Source: Paraburkholderia solitsugae (GTDB lineage: Bacteria; Pseudomonadota; Gammaproteobacteria; Burkholderiales; Burkholderiaceae). Taken from it: a stretch of 64,000 nucleotides of DNA. Position numbers and translations under genes: made by a program. Of the stretch, positions 33,782 through 42,986 are shown piece by piece. The notes beneath the pieces were generated by a model. It was not told where the DNA came from and did no database searches. It was given only the letters and a program-made list of their open reading frames with translations. The DNA lies in contig NZ_WOEY01000110.1 of assembly GCF_013177695.1 (NCBI RefSeq), positions 27,121 through 91,120 on the forward strand, in the 5' to 3' direction. The stretch's first letter is position 1. The number at the start of each line of letters is the position of its first letter.

Positions 33782-34999
33782 ATGAACAGCCAAGCTTCTT
33801 TTCCGGGCACGCCCGCCGCGCTTAAAGGTGTGCGCGTGATCGAGATGGGTCAACTGATTGCCGGTCCGTTCGCCGGCAAGACGCTCGGCGAATTCGGCGC
33901 CGAAGTCATCAAGATCGAGCCGCCGGGTGCCGGCGACCCACTGCGCAACTGGCGCCTGATGAAGGACGGCACGTCCGTCTGGTGGCAGGTGCAGTCACGC
34001 AACAAGCGCTCATTAGCGCTCGATCTGCGCACCCCCGAAGGCCAGACCATTGCGCGCCAGTTGATTGCCGAGGCCGACGTCCTCATCGAGAACTTCCGGC
34101 CGGGCACGCTCGAAGGCTGGGGAATGAGCTACGAACAGCTGGCCGAGCTGAACCCCCGGCTCATCATGCTTCGTATCTCGGGGTATGGCCAGACGGGACC
34201 TTACCGTGATTTGCCGGGATTCGGCTCGATCGGCGAGGCGATGGGAGGCTTGCGTCATCTGACCGGTGAGCCCGGCCGCGTGCCCGTGCGCTGCGGCATC
34301 TCGATCGGCGATACGCTTGCAGCACTGCATGGTGTGATCGGGGTGCTCACCGCGCTCTATCACCGCGATGCAAACGGCGGCAAAGGACAGGTCATCGACG
34401 TGGCGCTTCACGAAGCCGTCTTCAACGTGATGGAGAGCCTGATTCCCGAGTACAGCGCATTCGGCGCGGTCCGCGAAGCCGCCGGCAGCGCCCTGCCCGG
34501 CATCGCGCCATCCAATGCGTATCGATGTGCCGATGGCTATGTGCTCATCGCCGGCAACGGCGACAGCATCTTCAAGCGGCTCATGATTGCGATCGGACGC
34601 AAGGATCTGGCGGACGCCCCCGCGCTCGCGAACAACGCCGGTCGTGTCGCGCAGGTTGACGAACTGGACCAGGCCATCGAAGCCTGGACCGCGCAACGTT
34701 CGACCGAAGACGTGCTGGCCACGCTGACCGAGGCGCGGGTGCCCGCGGGCAAGATCTATACGGCCCGCGACATCGCCGAGGATCCGCACTACCGCGCACG
34801 CGACATGATTTTGCGGCAGACCACGCGCGACGGCTATGACGTCGACGTGCCGGGCATCGTGCCCAAACTGATGGGCACGCCGGGTTCCGTGCGCTCGTCG
34901 GCACCGAAACTCGGCGACGACACCCATGACATCTTGCGTGAGATCGGGCTCTCCGACAGCCGGATTGCCGAGTTGCGTGACAAAGGAGCAATCGCATGA
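33782..34999 (+). CDS. class III CoA-transferase (CaiB/BaiF family)
   Basis: This 405-residue enzyme belongs to the CaiB/BaiF (formyl-CoA:oxalate) CoA-transferase family, which moves CoA between carboxylic acids through a bound aspartyl thioester. The catalytic aspartate can be placed at residue 177 (GISIGDTLAALHG), matching Asp169 of E. coli YfdW. Other family segments are AGPFAGKTLGEFGAEVIKIE and DVLIENFRPGTLEGWG. In its setting it most likely activates (R)-citramalate or a related C5 dicarboxylate with succinyl-CoA, as the Chloroflexus enzyme does. It is 47 bases after leuD and overlaps the next gene by four bases. Confidence 0.92.
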   Translation: MNSQASFPGTPAALKGVRVIEMGQLIAGPFAGKTLGEFGAEVIKIEPPGAGDPLRNWRLMKDGTSVWWQVQSRNKRSLALDLRTPEGQTIARQLIAEADVLIENFRPGTLEGWGMSYEQLAELNPRLIMLRISGYGQTGPYRDLPGFGSIGEAMGGLRHLTGEPGRVPVRCGISIGDTLAALHGVIGVLTALYHRDANGGKGQVIDVALHEAVFNVMESLIPEYSAFGAVREAAGSALPGIAPSNAYRCADGYVLIAGNGDSIFKRLMIAIGRKDLADAPALANNAGRVAQVDELDQAIEAWTAQRSTEDVLATLTEARVPAGKIYTARDIAEDPHYRARDMILRQTTRDGYDVDVPGIVPKLMGTPGSVRSSAPKLGDDTHDILREIGLSDSRIAELRDKGAIA

Positions 35000-35991
35000 A
35001 CATCTGGAACGGAGAACACCGGCGCATTTACATGCAGGAAGTCGGCACGCGTGACGGTTTCCAGTCGGAAGGCACGTTCGTCGAGACGCGCGACAAGATT
35101 GCGCTGATCGACGCGCTTTCCGAAACAGGCATGGCGAAGATCGAGGTGACGGCTTTCGTGTCGCCGCAAGCGATTCCCGCGTTACGCGACGCCGAGATCG
35201 TGATGCGTGAGATCGCGCGCAAGCCGGGCGTCGTCTATACGGCACTCGTGCCGAACGTGCGTGGCGCCGAACGCGCGATCGAGGCGCGCGCGGACGAGCT
35301 GAATCTCGTGATGTCCGCGACCGAAAGCCACAACCTGTCCAACCTGCGGATGACGCGCGAGCAGTCGTTCAGTGCGCTCAAGCAGGTTGCCGCCATCGCG
35401 CGCGATGCCGGACTCGCGGTCAACATCTCGCTATCGTGTGCATTCGGCTGCCCGATGGAGGGCGACGTACCGACAGATACTGTGATCGAGTGGACGCGAC
35501 GCTTCATCGAGGAAGCCGGCGCGCAAGGCGTCACGCTATGCGACACGACCGGCATGGCCTATCCGCAGCAGGTCGCCGCGCTGACGGCGCGATGCGTCGA
35601 GCGCTGGCCACAGACCGAGTTCACGCTGCATTTCCACAATACGCGTGGCATGGGACTCGCCAACGTGCTCGCCGCGATCGATGCGGGTGCCGACCGCTTT
35701 GACGCGTCGCTGGGCGGCATCGGCGGTTGTCCCTATGCGCCCGGCGCCAGCGGCAACGTATGCAGCGAGGAGATCGTGCACGCGCTCGAACTGATGGGCT
35801 ACGACACAGGCGTCGATCTGGGCGCGCTCATCGACGCGTCGAAGCGCTTGCCGGCGCTGATCGGCCACGATACGCCAAGCCAGATCGCGAAGGCGGGGCG
35901 GCGGCTCGACCTGCATCCGCTCCCGGCCGACTTTGCCGCGATCCGCGAGCGAGCCATGCAGCGCGACGCTTCCATTCAATCGCGCCCCTGA
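34996..35991 (+). CDS. HMG-CoA lyase-family enzyme, probable (R)-citramalyl-CoA lyase
   Basis: This 331-residue TIM-barrel enzyme is of the hydroxymethylglutaryl-CoA lyase family. It has VGTRDGFQSEG at the N-terminus, the metal-site LHFHNTRGMG, and the glycine-rich loop with the catalytic cysteine, GGIGGCPYAPGASGNV. True HMG-CoA lyases sit with leucine-degradation genes; here the partners are a LeuCD-type isomerase and a class III CoA-transferase. The HMGL family also includes (R)-citramalyl-CoA lyase, which yields acetyl-CoA and pyruvate, and that is the preferred reading. HMG-CoA cleavage remains possible. The start overlaps the CoA-transferase stop (ATGA). Confidence 0.9.
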   Translation: MNIWNGEHRRIYMQEVGTRDGFQSEGTFVETRDKIALIDALSETGMAKIEVTAFVSPQAIPALRDAEIVMREIARKPGVVYTALVPNVRGAERAIEARADELNLVMSATESHNLSNLRMTREQSFSALKQVAAIARDAGLAVNISLSCAFGCPMEGDVPTDTVIEWTRRFIEEAGAQGVTLCDTTGMAYPQQVAALTARCVERWPQTEFTLHFHNTRGMGLANVLAAIDAGADRFDASLGGIGGCPYAPGASGNVCSEEIVHALELMGYDTGVDLGALIDASKRLPALIGHDTPSQIAKAGRRLDLHPLPADFAAIRERAMQRDASIQSRP

Positions 35992-36077
35992 CATTCTTTA
36001 CTTTGCTGATTTAACTGGCCATTGCTCGCAGACGATCCAAGAAAGCGTCGAGGCAACGTCCTTAAGGAGACACCATC

Positions 36078-37436
36078 ATGCAAAACACCCACATCGCTCA
36101 GCCGCCGAAAACACGCTGGTACGACGGTCTGACGAGTGCGCACTGGCGCGTGCTGCGAGGCGCCTTCCTCGGCTGGATCTTCGACGGTTTCGAGGCGCTC
36201 GCGCTCGTGGTCGTCCTCGCGCCGATGCTCAAATCGGTGCTGACGCCGGCCCAGGCCATCTCGACGCCCGTCTATGCGGGCGGCGTGATCGGTATCACCT
36301 TGCTAGGCTGGGGCGCGGGCGGCATGGTCGGCGGCATTCTCGCCGACTACGTCGGGCGCAAACGCATGATGCTGTGGTCAGTATTCCTCTACGCATTGTT
36401 CTCAGGGCTGACCGCTTTTTCCAACACCTTTACCGTGCTGTGCCTGTTGCGATTTCTCACCGGGCTGGCGATGGGCAGCGAATGGAGCACAGGTGTCGCG
36501 CTGGTGTCGGAGACCTGGCCGGAACATGCCCGCGCCAAGGGCGCCGGCTTCCTGCAGTCCGGTTTTGGCTGGGGCACGCTGCTCGCCGCCGTGGTGTGGT
36601 ACCGGCTTGCTTCTGTGCAACCACTGGGAGCGGACACGTGGCGTTTGATGTTCATCGCCGGTGCGCTGCCCGCGTTCTTCGTGCTCTACCTGCGTCGTGG
36701 GTTGAACGAATCGGAAAAGTGGAAACAGGCCGTGAAGGAACAACGCTGGAACGCGACCTCCGACGAGGCTATCCGGTACACGTCGCGACCTGGCAAGCAG
36801 AACGCCCGCCCCTTTACGCTCAAGCAACTGTTCACCGAGCGCGAAGCGCTTCGCCGCACGCTGCTGGCGACGGTCCTGTCGATCGTTGCGACGACCGGCT
36901 GGTGGGCGATCTCGAGCTGGCTGCCGACCTTTACCGTGGCGCTCGCGAAAGCAACGGGCGTGGCTGATGCCGTCGCGTGGGGCTCGCGGATTTCGATCCT
37001 CTATACGGCGGGAGCGATCGTCGCCTACCTCGCGTCGGGCTTCATCGTCGACTCGATCGGCCGACGCGCATTCCTGAGCGCGACCTTCGTCGGCTCGCTG
37101 ATCACGACGATCGTCACCTATCACTACACCGCGACGCTGAGCGGCATGGTCATCATTGCGCCGATCAACGGGTTTTTCACGCTGGGATGCGGGTACGCCT
37201 GGATGGCGATCTATCCGTGCGAACTGTTCACGTCGACGGTGCGCTCGACCGCGATCAGCTTCGTCTTCAACGCCGCACGCCTGATCGCATGGGTCTTCCC
37301 GATCATCTCCGGTTCGATGATCAAGGCATTCGGCGGGGTATCGCATGCCGCGCTCATCATGAGCTCGTGCTACCTGCTGGGCATCGTCATTCCGTGGTTC
37401 CTTCCCGAAACGCGCGGCAAGGGCATGCCGGAATGA
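36078..37436 (+). CDS. MFS organic-acid transporter (AAHS-like)
   Basis: This 452-residue protein has twelve predicted membrane helices and the major facilitator motif between helices 2 and 3 (GGILADYVGRKRMM). The N-terminal GWIFDGFEALALVVVLAPM has the aspartate typical of aromatic/organic acid:H+ symporters. It ends the cluster with leuCD-like, CoA-transferase and lyase genes, 86 bases after the lyase and with a good ribosome-binding site (aaggagacacc), so it probably imports the pathway acid, such as citraconate or citramalate. The substrate is inferred from context. Confidence 0.9.
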   Translation: MQNTHIAQPPKTRWYDGLTSAHWRVLRGAFLGWIFDGFEALALVVVLAPMLKSVLTPAQAISTPVYAGGVIGITLLGWGAGGMVGGILADYVGRKRMMLWSVFLYALFSGLTAFSNTFTVLCLLRFLTGLAMGSEWSTGVALVSETWPEHARAKGAGFLQSGFGWGTLLAAVVWYRLASVQPLGADTWRLMFIAGALPAFFVLYLRRGLNESEKWKQAVKEQRWNATSDEAIRYTSRPGKQNARPFTLKQLFTEREALRRTLLATVLSIVATTGWWAISSWLPTFTVALAKATGVADAVAWGSRISILYTAGAIVAYLASGFIVDSIGRRAFLSATFVGSLITTIVTYHYTATLSGMVIIAPINGFFTLGCGYAWMAIYPCELFTSTVRSTAISFVFNAARLIAWVFPIISGSMIKAFGGVSHAALIMSSCYLLGIVIPWFLPETRGKGMPE

Positions 37437-37476
37437 CGGGCTCTGGTGCAAATTCCTGGAATCGGGCTTTTACACG

Positions 37477-38535
37477 TTACTGAGTACCGGTCGCGTCGAC
37501 TGCGTTGAGGACCCGCCCAAAGAACGCGTCAGCGTAGGCCGGATTCAACCAGCGAACGATAACCGTCATCCGACGGTCGGGCTCGATCCAGGTAAAGGAA
37601 CTGCCGGCGCCGACGCCGAGATAACTCGACGCTGGAATACTCGGGAAGATCTTGCGATCCGTATTGAGCCATACCAGATAGCCGTAGAACGACGCGAGCG
37701 CGCACGGCGTGCGCATGCGCGCAATCCACTCGCGGGACAGGATCTGCTGGCCGTCCACCACGCCCTCATTCAGCAGCATCTGCGCCACTTTGAGCTGATC
37801 GTTCGCACTGACCGACATTCCCCCGCCCCAGTGCGTGCCGCCCGGAACAGACTGCATGCGCCGACCGTCGATCTCGACCCATGCGTTGTCGTAGCCAACC
37901 CATTGCCAGTTTTCACTCGCACCGGCAGGCCGCATGATCGCTTCGCGGAACACCTCAGGCAACGGTTGCCGGAACAGATAGAGAAGCGCCAGTGAAAGCT
38001 GGTTGATACGCACATCGTTGTATTCCCAGTATGTACCGGGACGTTGCAATGGACGCAGGTCGCCCTTTTTGCCATCAGGCGGTGCGGCAAAGTTGACGGC
38101 CCGATAGTGGTCGGCCTGGTCCGACAGACCGAAATACGCGCCTTGCCATTCGCTCGTCTGTTGAAGCAGATGCGCCCACGTTACCGAGGCATTGTGTTCG
38201 TCATCGAAGCCGATGCCCGGCACCCTGACACGCACAGGTTCGTCGACGTCCGGCAGCAGCCCGCGATCATGCGCGACGCCGGCGAGCAGGGCGAGGCACA
38301 TCTTGGCGACGCTGAAGGTCAGATCGGCCCGGTCGGGTTCGCCCCATGAGGTCAACACGCGGCCATCGACCGCGATGGTGCCGGATACCGGGCCGCGGTC
38401 ATGTACGGGGCCGAGCAGCCGGTTCCATGGCGGCGGGTCGTTCACATGCACGCCCCATGCGCCATCGACATGGCGATCCCAAAGCGATTCATGGTCCACT
38501 GCGAACTGCACTGCATGTTGCAAATCGTCTTGCAT
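37477..38535 (-). CDS. serine hydrolase of the class C beta-lactamase/esterase family
   Basis: This 352-residue protein has the SxxK active-site motif at residues 75-78 (TFSVAKM) and the YxN motif in WEYNDVRIN; the third motif is degenerate, as in esterases of this fold. No signal peptide is seen, so it is cytoplasmic and unlikely to be a resistance beta-lactamase. Known relatives hydrolyse esters, amides or D-amino acid peptides. It is the third gene of a minus-strand set with an MFS carrier and an M20 peptidase, its start lying 38 bases below the MFS stop. The ATG at 38535 begins the conserved protein. Confidence 0.85.
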   Translation of the reverse strand: MQDDLQHAVQFAVDHESLWDRHVDGAWGVHVNDPPPWNRLLGPVHDRGPVSGTIAVDGRVLTSWGEPDRADLTFSVAKMCLALLAGVAHDRGLLPDVDEPVRVRVPGIGFDDEHNASVTWAHLLQQTSEWQGAYFGLSDQADHYRAVNFAAPPDGKKGDLRPLQRPGTYWEYNDVRINQLSLALLYLFRQPLPEVFREAIMRPAGASENWQWVGYDNAWVEIDGRRMQSVPGGTHWGGGMSVSANDQLKVAQMLLNEGVVDGQQILSREWIARMRTPCALASFYGYLVWLNTDRKIFPSIPASSYLGVGAGSSFTWIEPDRRMTVIVRWLNPAYADAFFGRVLNAVDATGTQ

Positions 38536-38573
38536 AGGTAAAAGTTCTGTCGGTTCAACGGGGGCCAGTTGGC

Positions 38574-39866
38574 CTAGCGCGCGTTCAAGCGCGCACGTGC
38601 CCATACCAGCGTGAAAAGGCTGATGACGGCCGCGAGCATCAGATAGAGGCCGGGTGCGAGATTGTTGCCGGTCACCGCGATCAGCGCCGCCACTGCTAGC
38701 GGCGTGAAGCCGCCGAACACGGTAGTGCCGATGTTGTAGCCGAGCGCCATGCCGGTCGTGCGCGTACGGGTCGGGAAGAGTTCCGATATCAGCGCGGGAA
38801 TGGGCGCGAAGTACGTGGCTTTCAATATGGCAACCCAAACGACAGCGGCAAGCAGCGTCGCAAGCGACGGGTGCGCATTCATGAACATGAACGCCGGATA
38901 GACCGTCACGAAAAACAGCAGGCCTGCACCCAGCATGATGCGGATGCGGCCTACCTTGTCGGACCAGTGCCCGACGATCGGCGTCAGTACCATCATGATG
39001 AAGCCGGCCAGCAACGTCGCAATGAAGCCGGACGATGGCGCGAGACCGAGTTGCCGCGACGCATACGTCGGCATGTACAGGAGCATGTAGTTGGCCGTGG
39101 TCGTGAGCACGAGTGAGCCGATCGACACGAGAACCCGCTCCTTCTGCGTTGCCAGCAACTCCCGCACCGGCGATGCGGCCTTCTCCGCACGCTCGAACTC
39201 CGGCGTTTCGTCAATGCGGCGGCGGATATAGAAGCCGACCGGCCCGATCAGCATGCCGAACAGAAAAGGAATGCGCCATCCCCAGCCTTCGATTTGAGGC
39301 TGGGTCAGCACACCGGTCAGCACCGCGCCGAACGCGGATGCGATCAGCGTGCTCGCACCCTGGCTCGAGAACTGCCAGCTTGCCATGAAGCCTTTACGCG
39401 CCGGTGCATGCTCGATCAGAAACGCAGTGGAACTGCCGAATTCGCCGCCGGCCGAGAATCCCTGCAACAGGCGCGAAGCGAAAATGCCGATCGGCGCAAG
39501 CACACCGATCGTTGCATAGGACGGCATCAGCGCGACCATGCTCGTGCCGAGCGTCATCAGTGCAATGGAGAGCGTCAGCGATGTTTTGCGGCCCTTGCGA
39601 TCGCTAAACGAGCCGAGCACCAGCGCACCGACCGGCCGCGCCAGATAAGACAACGCGAAAGTGCCGAGGGTAAGCAGAAGCGACACGGTCCTGTCATGTA
39701 CCGGAAAGAAGACTCGCGACAACGTCGTGGCGAAGTAGCCGTACACGATCAGGTCGTAAAACTCGAGCGCGTTGCCGATGGAAGTCGCGAGGATCAGACG
39801 CGATACGCTCGCGTGTGGCACCGGCTTGGCGATCGTACCCGTCGCGGCGGCGGAATCAATGCTCAT
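38574..39866 (-). CDS. MFS transporter (metabolite:H+ symporter type)
   Basis: This 430-residue protein has twelve helices and belongs to the metabolite:proton symporter (ShiA/ProP/KgtP-like) branch. It starts SRLILATSIGNALEFYDLIVYGYF, has the loop GSFSDRKGRKTSL and a middle RRRIDETPEFERAEK segment typical of that branch. It lies between an M20 peptidase, which it overlaps by 11 bases, and a serine hydrolase, so it probably imports an acylated amino acid, dipeptide or amide that they hydrolyse. The ATG at 39866 is used. Confidence 0.9.
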   Translation of the reverse strand: MSIDSAAATGTIAKPVPHASVSRLILATSIGNALEFYDLIVYGYFATTLSRVFFPVHDRTVSLLLTLGTFALSYLARPVGALVLGSFSDRKGRKTSLTLSIALMTLGTSMVALMPSYATIGVLAPIGIFASRLLQGFSAGGEFGSSTAFLIEHAPARKGFMASWQFSSQGASTLIASAFGAVLTGVLTQPQIEGWGWRIPFLFGMLIGPVGFYIRRRIDETPEFERAEKAASPVRELLATQKERVLVSIGSLVLTTTANYMLLYMPTYASRQLGLAPSSGFIATLLAGFIMMVLTPIVGHWSDKVGRIRIMLGAGLLFFVTVYPAFMFMNAHPSLATLLAAVVWVAILKATYFAPIPALISELFPTRTRTTGMALGYNIGTTVFGGFTPLAVAALIAVTGNNLAPGLYLMLAAVISLFTLVWARARLNAR

Positions 39867-41298
39867 GATGGTGCCCTTTGGCGACGATTCGCGGAAGTAG
39901 TGATGCGCTGTTGGGTGCGTTCGGATCCCGCACGCCCAGGTCCCAGAAAAGACCCGCCATGATGCACAGGCCTTCGCGGACGACCGGCCCGAGCAGATGT
40001 TCATCCGGCGCGTGCTGCGAGCAGCCAGGATACGAGTGTGGGACCCACAGCGTCGGCATGCCAAGCACGTCGGCGAAGACGTCGTTGGGCAAGGTGCCGC
40101 CCAGATTCGGCAGCAGCACAGGCTGAACGCCGGTGGTCTGCTCCAGTGAGCGCAACGCCCACTGCACCCATGAATTCTCGGGATCGACGCGGGTCGCGGG
40201 CATGCCGCGTTCCACGTCGATATCGACCATGCCGAAGCCGTGCTCGTCGAGATGGCGGCGCACGATCTGTTCGAGGTTCTGCCAGTCTGTGCCGACCACA
40301 AAGCGAATCTGCATATGCGCGAACGCGTGCGGCGGTATAGCGTTGACGGGCTTCTCCGGATTGCCGGTGCGAAACGCGAGCACTTCGAGGTTGTTCCAGC
40401 CGAACACACGCTCGGTCGGCGTGAGGCCGGGTTCGCCGTAGTCCGCATCGACCTCGGGTTCGCCCGGGTTGCCGCCGACCACGATGTCGGCCAACGCGTG
40501 GCGCACCGCCGCGGGTACGGGCGGTGGGCGCAACCCTTCGACCAGAATTTGGCCATTCGCGTCCACCATCGACGCGATTGCATTGGCCAGCACCACACCT
40601 GGGTTGCGCAGCAAACCACCCCAATTGCCGGAATGATGGCCGCCGTCGCGCAGCTTCACATCCAGCCGGAAGTTCACCAGACCGCGCGAGCCGAGAAACA
40701 CGGTGGGGTGTTGCGCGCCCAAACGTGGGCCATCGGAGGCAATCAACACATCGGCGGTCAACTCGTCGCGCAATTGCGCGCACAGCGCGTGAAGTCCCGG
40801 CGAACCCACCTCCTCGCCGGTTTCGAATAACAGCTTCAGATTGAAGCCAAGCCGGCCGCCGCGGGCGTCCAGCACCGCTTTCAGCGCCGCCAGGTTGATG
40901 CTGTGCTGGCCTTTGTTGTCCGCCGTGCCGCGGCCGTACCAATGATCGCCCGCGACGGTGACGCGCCATGGCCCAAGGCCGTCGCGCCACTGGGCGTCAT
41001 AGCCGCGCACGACATCGCCGTGGCCATACGTGAGCACGGTTGGCAGCGCGTCGTCCTCGTGCCGGTGCGCGATCAGAAACGGCCCGGCGCCCGCTGTGGG
41101 ATTCTCGACGATGCGGCACGTGAAGCCCCAACTGGTCAGCGTCGGCGTGATTTCGTCTTCCAGATAAGCGCGCAATCGTGCGCCGCTGTCGGCTTCCTGG
41201 CTTTCCGTGCGGAAAGCGACGCGGCGCTGGAGGTCTTCGAGAAAACAGCCGGAATCGTACTGATCCGCCGCATATTGAATAGCCGTGTCACGTGTCAA
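39856..41298 (-). CDS. M20-family metallopeptidase
   Basis: This 480-residue enzyme is a di-zinc hydrolase of the M20 family (ArgE/DapE/carnosinase-like). Metal and catalytic residues are visible in YGHGDVV, GRGTADNKGQ, ETGEEVGSPG, IASDGPR and the late histidine in GCSQHAPDEH. The lid domain lies in the middle. Members cut dipeptides or N-acyl amino acids. It is the first gene of the minus-strand set and diverges from a LysR gene, which probably controls it. The stop overlaps the MFS gene. Confidence 0.92.
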   Translation of the reverse strand: MTRDTAIQYAADQYDSGCFLEDLQRRVAFRTESQEADSGARLRAYLEDEITPTLTSWGFTCRIVENPTAGAGPFLIAHRHEDDALPTVLTYGHGDVVRGYDAQWRDGLGPWRVTVAGDHWYGRGTADNKGQHSINLAALKAVLDARGGRLGFNLKLLFETGEEVGSPGLHALCAQLRDELTADVLIASDGPRLGAQHPTVFLGSRGLVNFRLDVKLRDGGHHSGNWGGLLRNPGVVLANAIASMVDANGQILVEGLRPPPVPAAVRHALADIVVGGNPGEPEVDADYGEPGLTPTERVFGWNNLEVLAFRTGNPEKPVNAIPPHAFAHMQIRFVVGTDWQNLEQIVRRHLDEHGFGMVDIDVERGMPATRVDPENSWVQWALRSLEQTTGVQPVLLPNLGGTLPNDVFADVLGMPTLWVPHSYPGCSQHAPDEHLLGPVVREGLCIMAGLFWDLGVRDPNAPNSASLLPRIVAKGHHHEH

Positions 41299-41437
41299 CG
41301 TTGTTCTCCGGTGTAGCGCACCGCGTGCGCTTGATGCGAAGCGATGTCACGATCTTGGGGTGGACGATATTTGTGGACAATTACAATATTTGGCAGATAT
41401 CGTTGCCGAAACGGCAAAGCGGGGCAACCTGACAGGT
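41299..41437. promoter_or_regulatory. divergent control region between M20 operon and LysR gene
   Basis: This 139-base gap separates the M20 operon from the LysR gene. It is locally AT-rich around 41367-41400, where an ATATTT...AATATT type symmetry and a LysR-like T-N11-A pattern can be seen. Such divergent regions usually hold the LysR binding site. The exact box is not certain. Confidence 0.4.
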
Positions 41438-42343
41438 ATGGACAACACTGCACTACGTTATTTTCTGGAAGTGGCACGTAGCGGCTCGCTTAGCAAAGCG
41501 TCGGAGCGGCTGTACGTTGCCGTGTCGGCGCTGAGCAGGCAGGTCGCGAAGCTGGAGGAGGAAGTCGGCGCGGCGCTTTTCGAAAGGCGGCCTCGCGGGA
41601 TGGTGCTGAGCGATGCCGGGCGTTTGCTTGCCGAGCATGCGCGGCGCAGTCTGCTGGACGCGGAGCGCGTGACCGAGGAGATTCGCGGGCTGAGCAACGG
41701 CGGCCGAGCGACGATTCGCCTGGCGAGTTCGGAGGGCGTTGCACCCCACTTTCTGCCGCAGGTTTTCGCGCGTTTTCTGAAGACGTACCCGGCTACGCAT
41801 TTCCAGCTCGAGGTGTCCGCGCCGTCTGTTGCGACGCAGCGCGTCCGCGAGGGCACCGCCGATATTGCGGTGTGTTTCAGCATCGCGCCTGAGAAGGACA
41901 TCAATGTGCTGTACTCGCAGCGCGCGCCGATCTTTGCCCTGGTCAGGCGCGATCATCCGCTCGGGGCGCGCGAGTCCGTATCGCTCGCGGACCTGATGCC
42001 GTGGCCGCTCGCGATAGATAACCAGGGCGTGACGATCCGGCAGCTATTCGACATTTCGTGCAGTCTGGAAGGCCTGATTTTCGATCCCGTGTTCGTCAGC
42101 AACTATCATGCGGCACTGCAAAGCTTCGTCCTGCAGACCGATGCCGTCACGCTGACAGGGTTCCTGACCGTGCGCAGCCGGCTGGAGGTGGACGGGCTCG
42201 CCGCCGTGCCGATCCGCAATCCCGAGCTACACCAGCGCACGCTCCAGATCCAGACGATGGCCGGGCGCACACTGCCGCATGTGGTGCAGGCGTTCATCGA
42301 ACTGCTGACGGGCGCGATCGACAATCCTGCTCTTCTTGACTGA
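41438..42343 (+). CDS. LysR-family regulator of the M20/MFS operon
   Basis: This 301-residue regulator starts MDNTALRYFLEVARSGSLSK and continues with the LysR helix-turn-helix (ASERLYVAVSALSRQVAKLE). The rest is the usual inducer-binding domain. It is divergent from the M20/MFS/serine hydrolase genes and is likely their regulator. The ATG at 41438 is chosen because the family begins there; a longer frame exists upstream but overlaps the divergent promoter. Confidence 0.9.
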   Translation: MDNTALRYFLEVARSGSLSKASERLYVAVSALSRQVAKLEEEVGAALFERRPRGMVLSDAGRLLAEHARRSLLDAERVTEEIRGLSNGGRATIRLASSEGVAPHFLPQVFARFLKTYPATHFQLEVSAPSVATQRVREGTADIAVCFSIAPEKDINVLYSQRAPIFALVRRDHPLGARESVSLADLMPWPLAIDNQGVTIRQLFDISCSLEGLIFDPVFVSNYHAALQSFVLQTDAVTLTGFLTVRSRLEVDGLAAVPIRNPELHQRTLQIQTMAGRTLPHVVQAFIELLTGAIDNPALLD

Positions 42344-42451
42344 GGCGAAAATGGATGACGCGATGCCGTTGACCACGACCAAAAAATCCATAACTTGAGG
42401 CATTTGAAGTCTGGTACGCTGCGCCCTTTGCTACTGATTGCATTCGACTCG

Positions 42452-42841
42452 ATGGAAACCCCTTTCAATGATCGCGGCGTGTCGGTCACGCGTAACGCAC
42501 TCTCGTCGGCCGGCCAGGTCTTTCCGCTGAAAGATATCGTCGATGTACAGGTCGTCACCGTGCCGAAAAACAAAGTCCTGCCGCGCGCAATCTCGCTGCT
42601 TGGACTCGTCGGCGCTATTGTCGGCGGGATACTGCGCTCGCCGGTCGGTATGGTGTGCGGCACGATGCTGATCGTGGTCGGCTGGCTCACGTGGGCCACC
42701 CAGGACGTCACACATCGTCTGATGGTGCAGACCGCCAACGGCCTGCGTGAGGCGCTCATGAGCACCGATCGCGAGTTCGTCGAGCGCGTTGGTGCGGCCG
42801 TGCACGAGGCAAAGGCAGCCGCAGCGGCACCGAAGGCTTGA
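42452..42841 (+). CDS. small membrane protein, DUF6232-like
   Basis: This 129-residue protein has a basic N-terminal part (GVSVTRNALSSAGQVFPLKDIVDV), a hydrophobic hairpin of two helices (ISLLGLVGAIVGGIL and VGMVCGTMLIVVGWLTWAT) and a soluble C-terminal tail. This is the pattern of the DUF6232 family, whose function is unknown. The ATG at 42452 is the one that begins the conserved part. No functional neighbour is evident. Confidence 0.7.
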   Translation: METPFNDRGVSVTRNALSSAGQVFPLKDIVDVQVVTVPKNKVLPRAISLLGLVGAIVGGILRSPVGMVCGTMLIVVGWLTWATQDVTHRLMVQTANGLREALMSTDREFVERVGAAVHEAKAAAAAPKA

Positions 42842-42986
42842 GCCGTCGCCGTCCACAAACGCCAGGCGTGGCGCGTTAACACAAAATTGATTCGCGACGC
42901 GGCAGCTTTTGCGCGTCGTTGACGCGGGCGCCGCTAGAGTGGTTGGGGGTCAACAACGCGCGCCGCCTCGCCGAATCGGCGCAATC

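Noticed and set aside
37477..38535. Beta-lactamase-fold protein as an antibiotic resistance gene
   Set aside because: It has no signal peptide and lacks the usual third motif, and it sits with a carrier and a peptidase, so a catabolic hydrolase is more likely.
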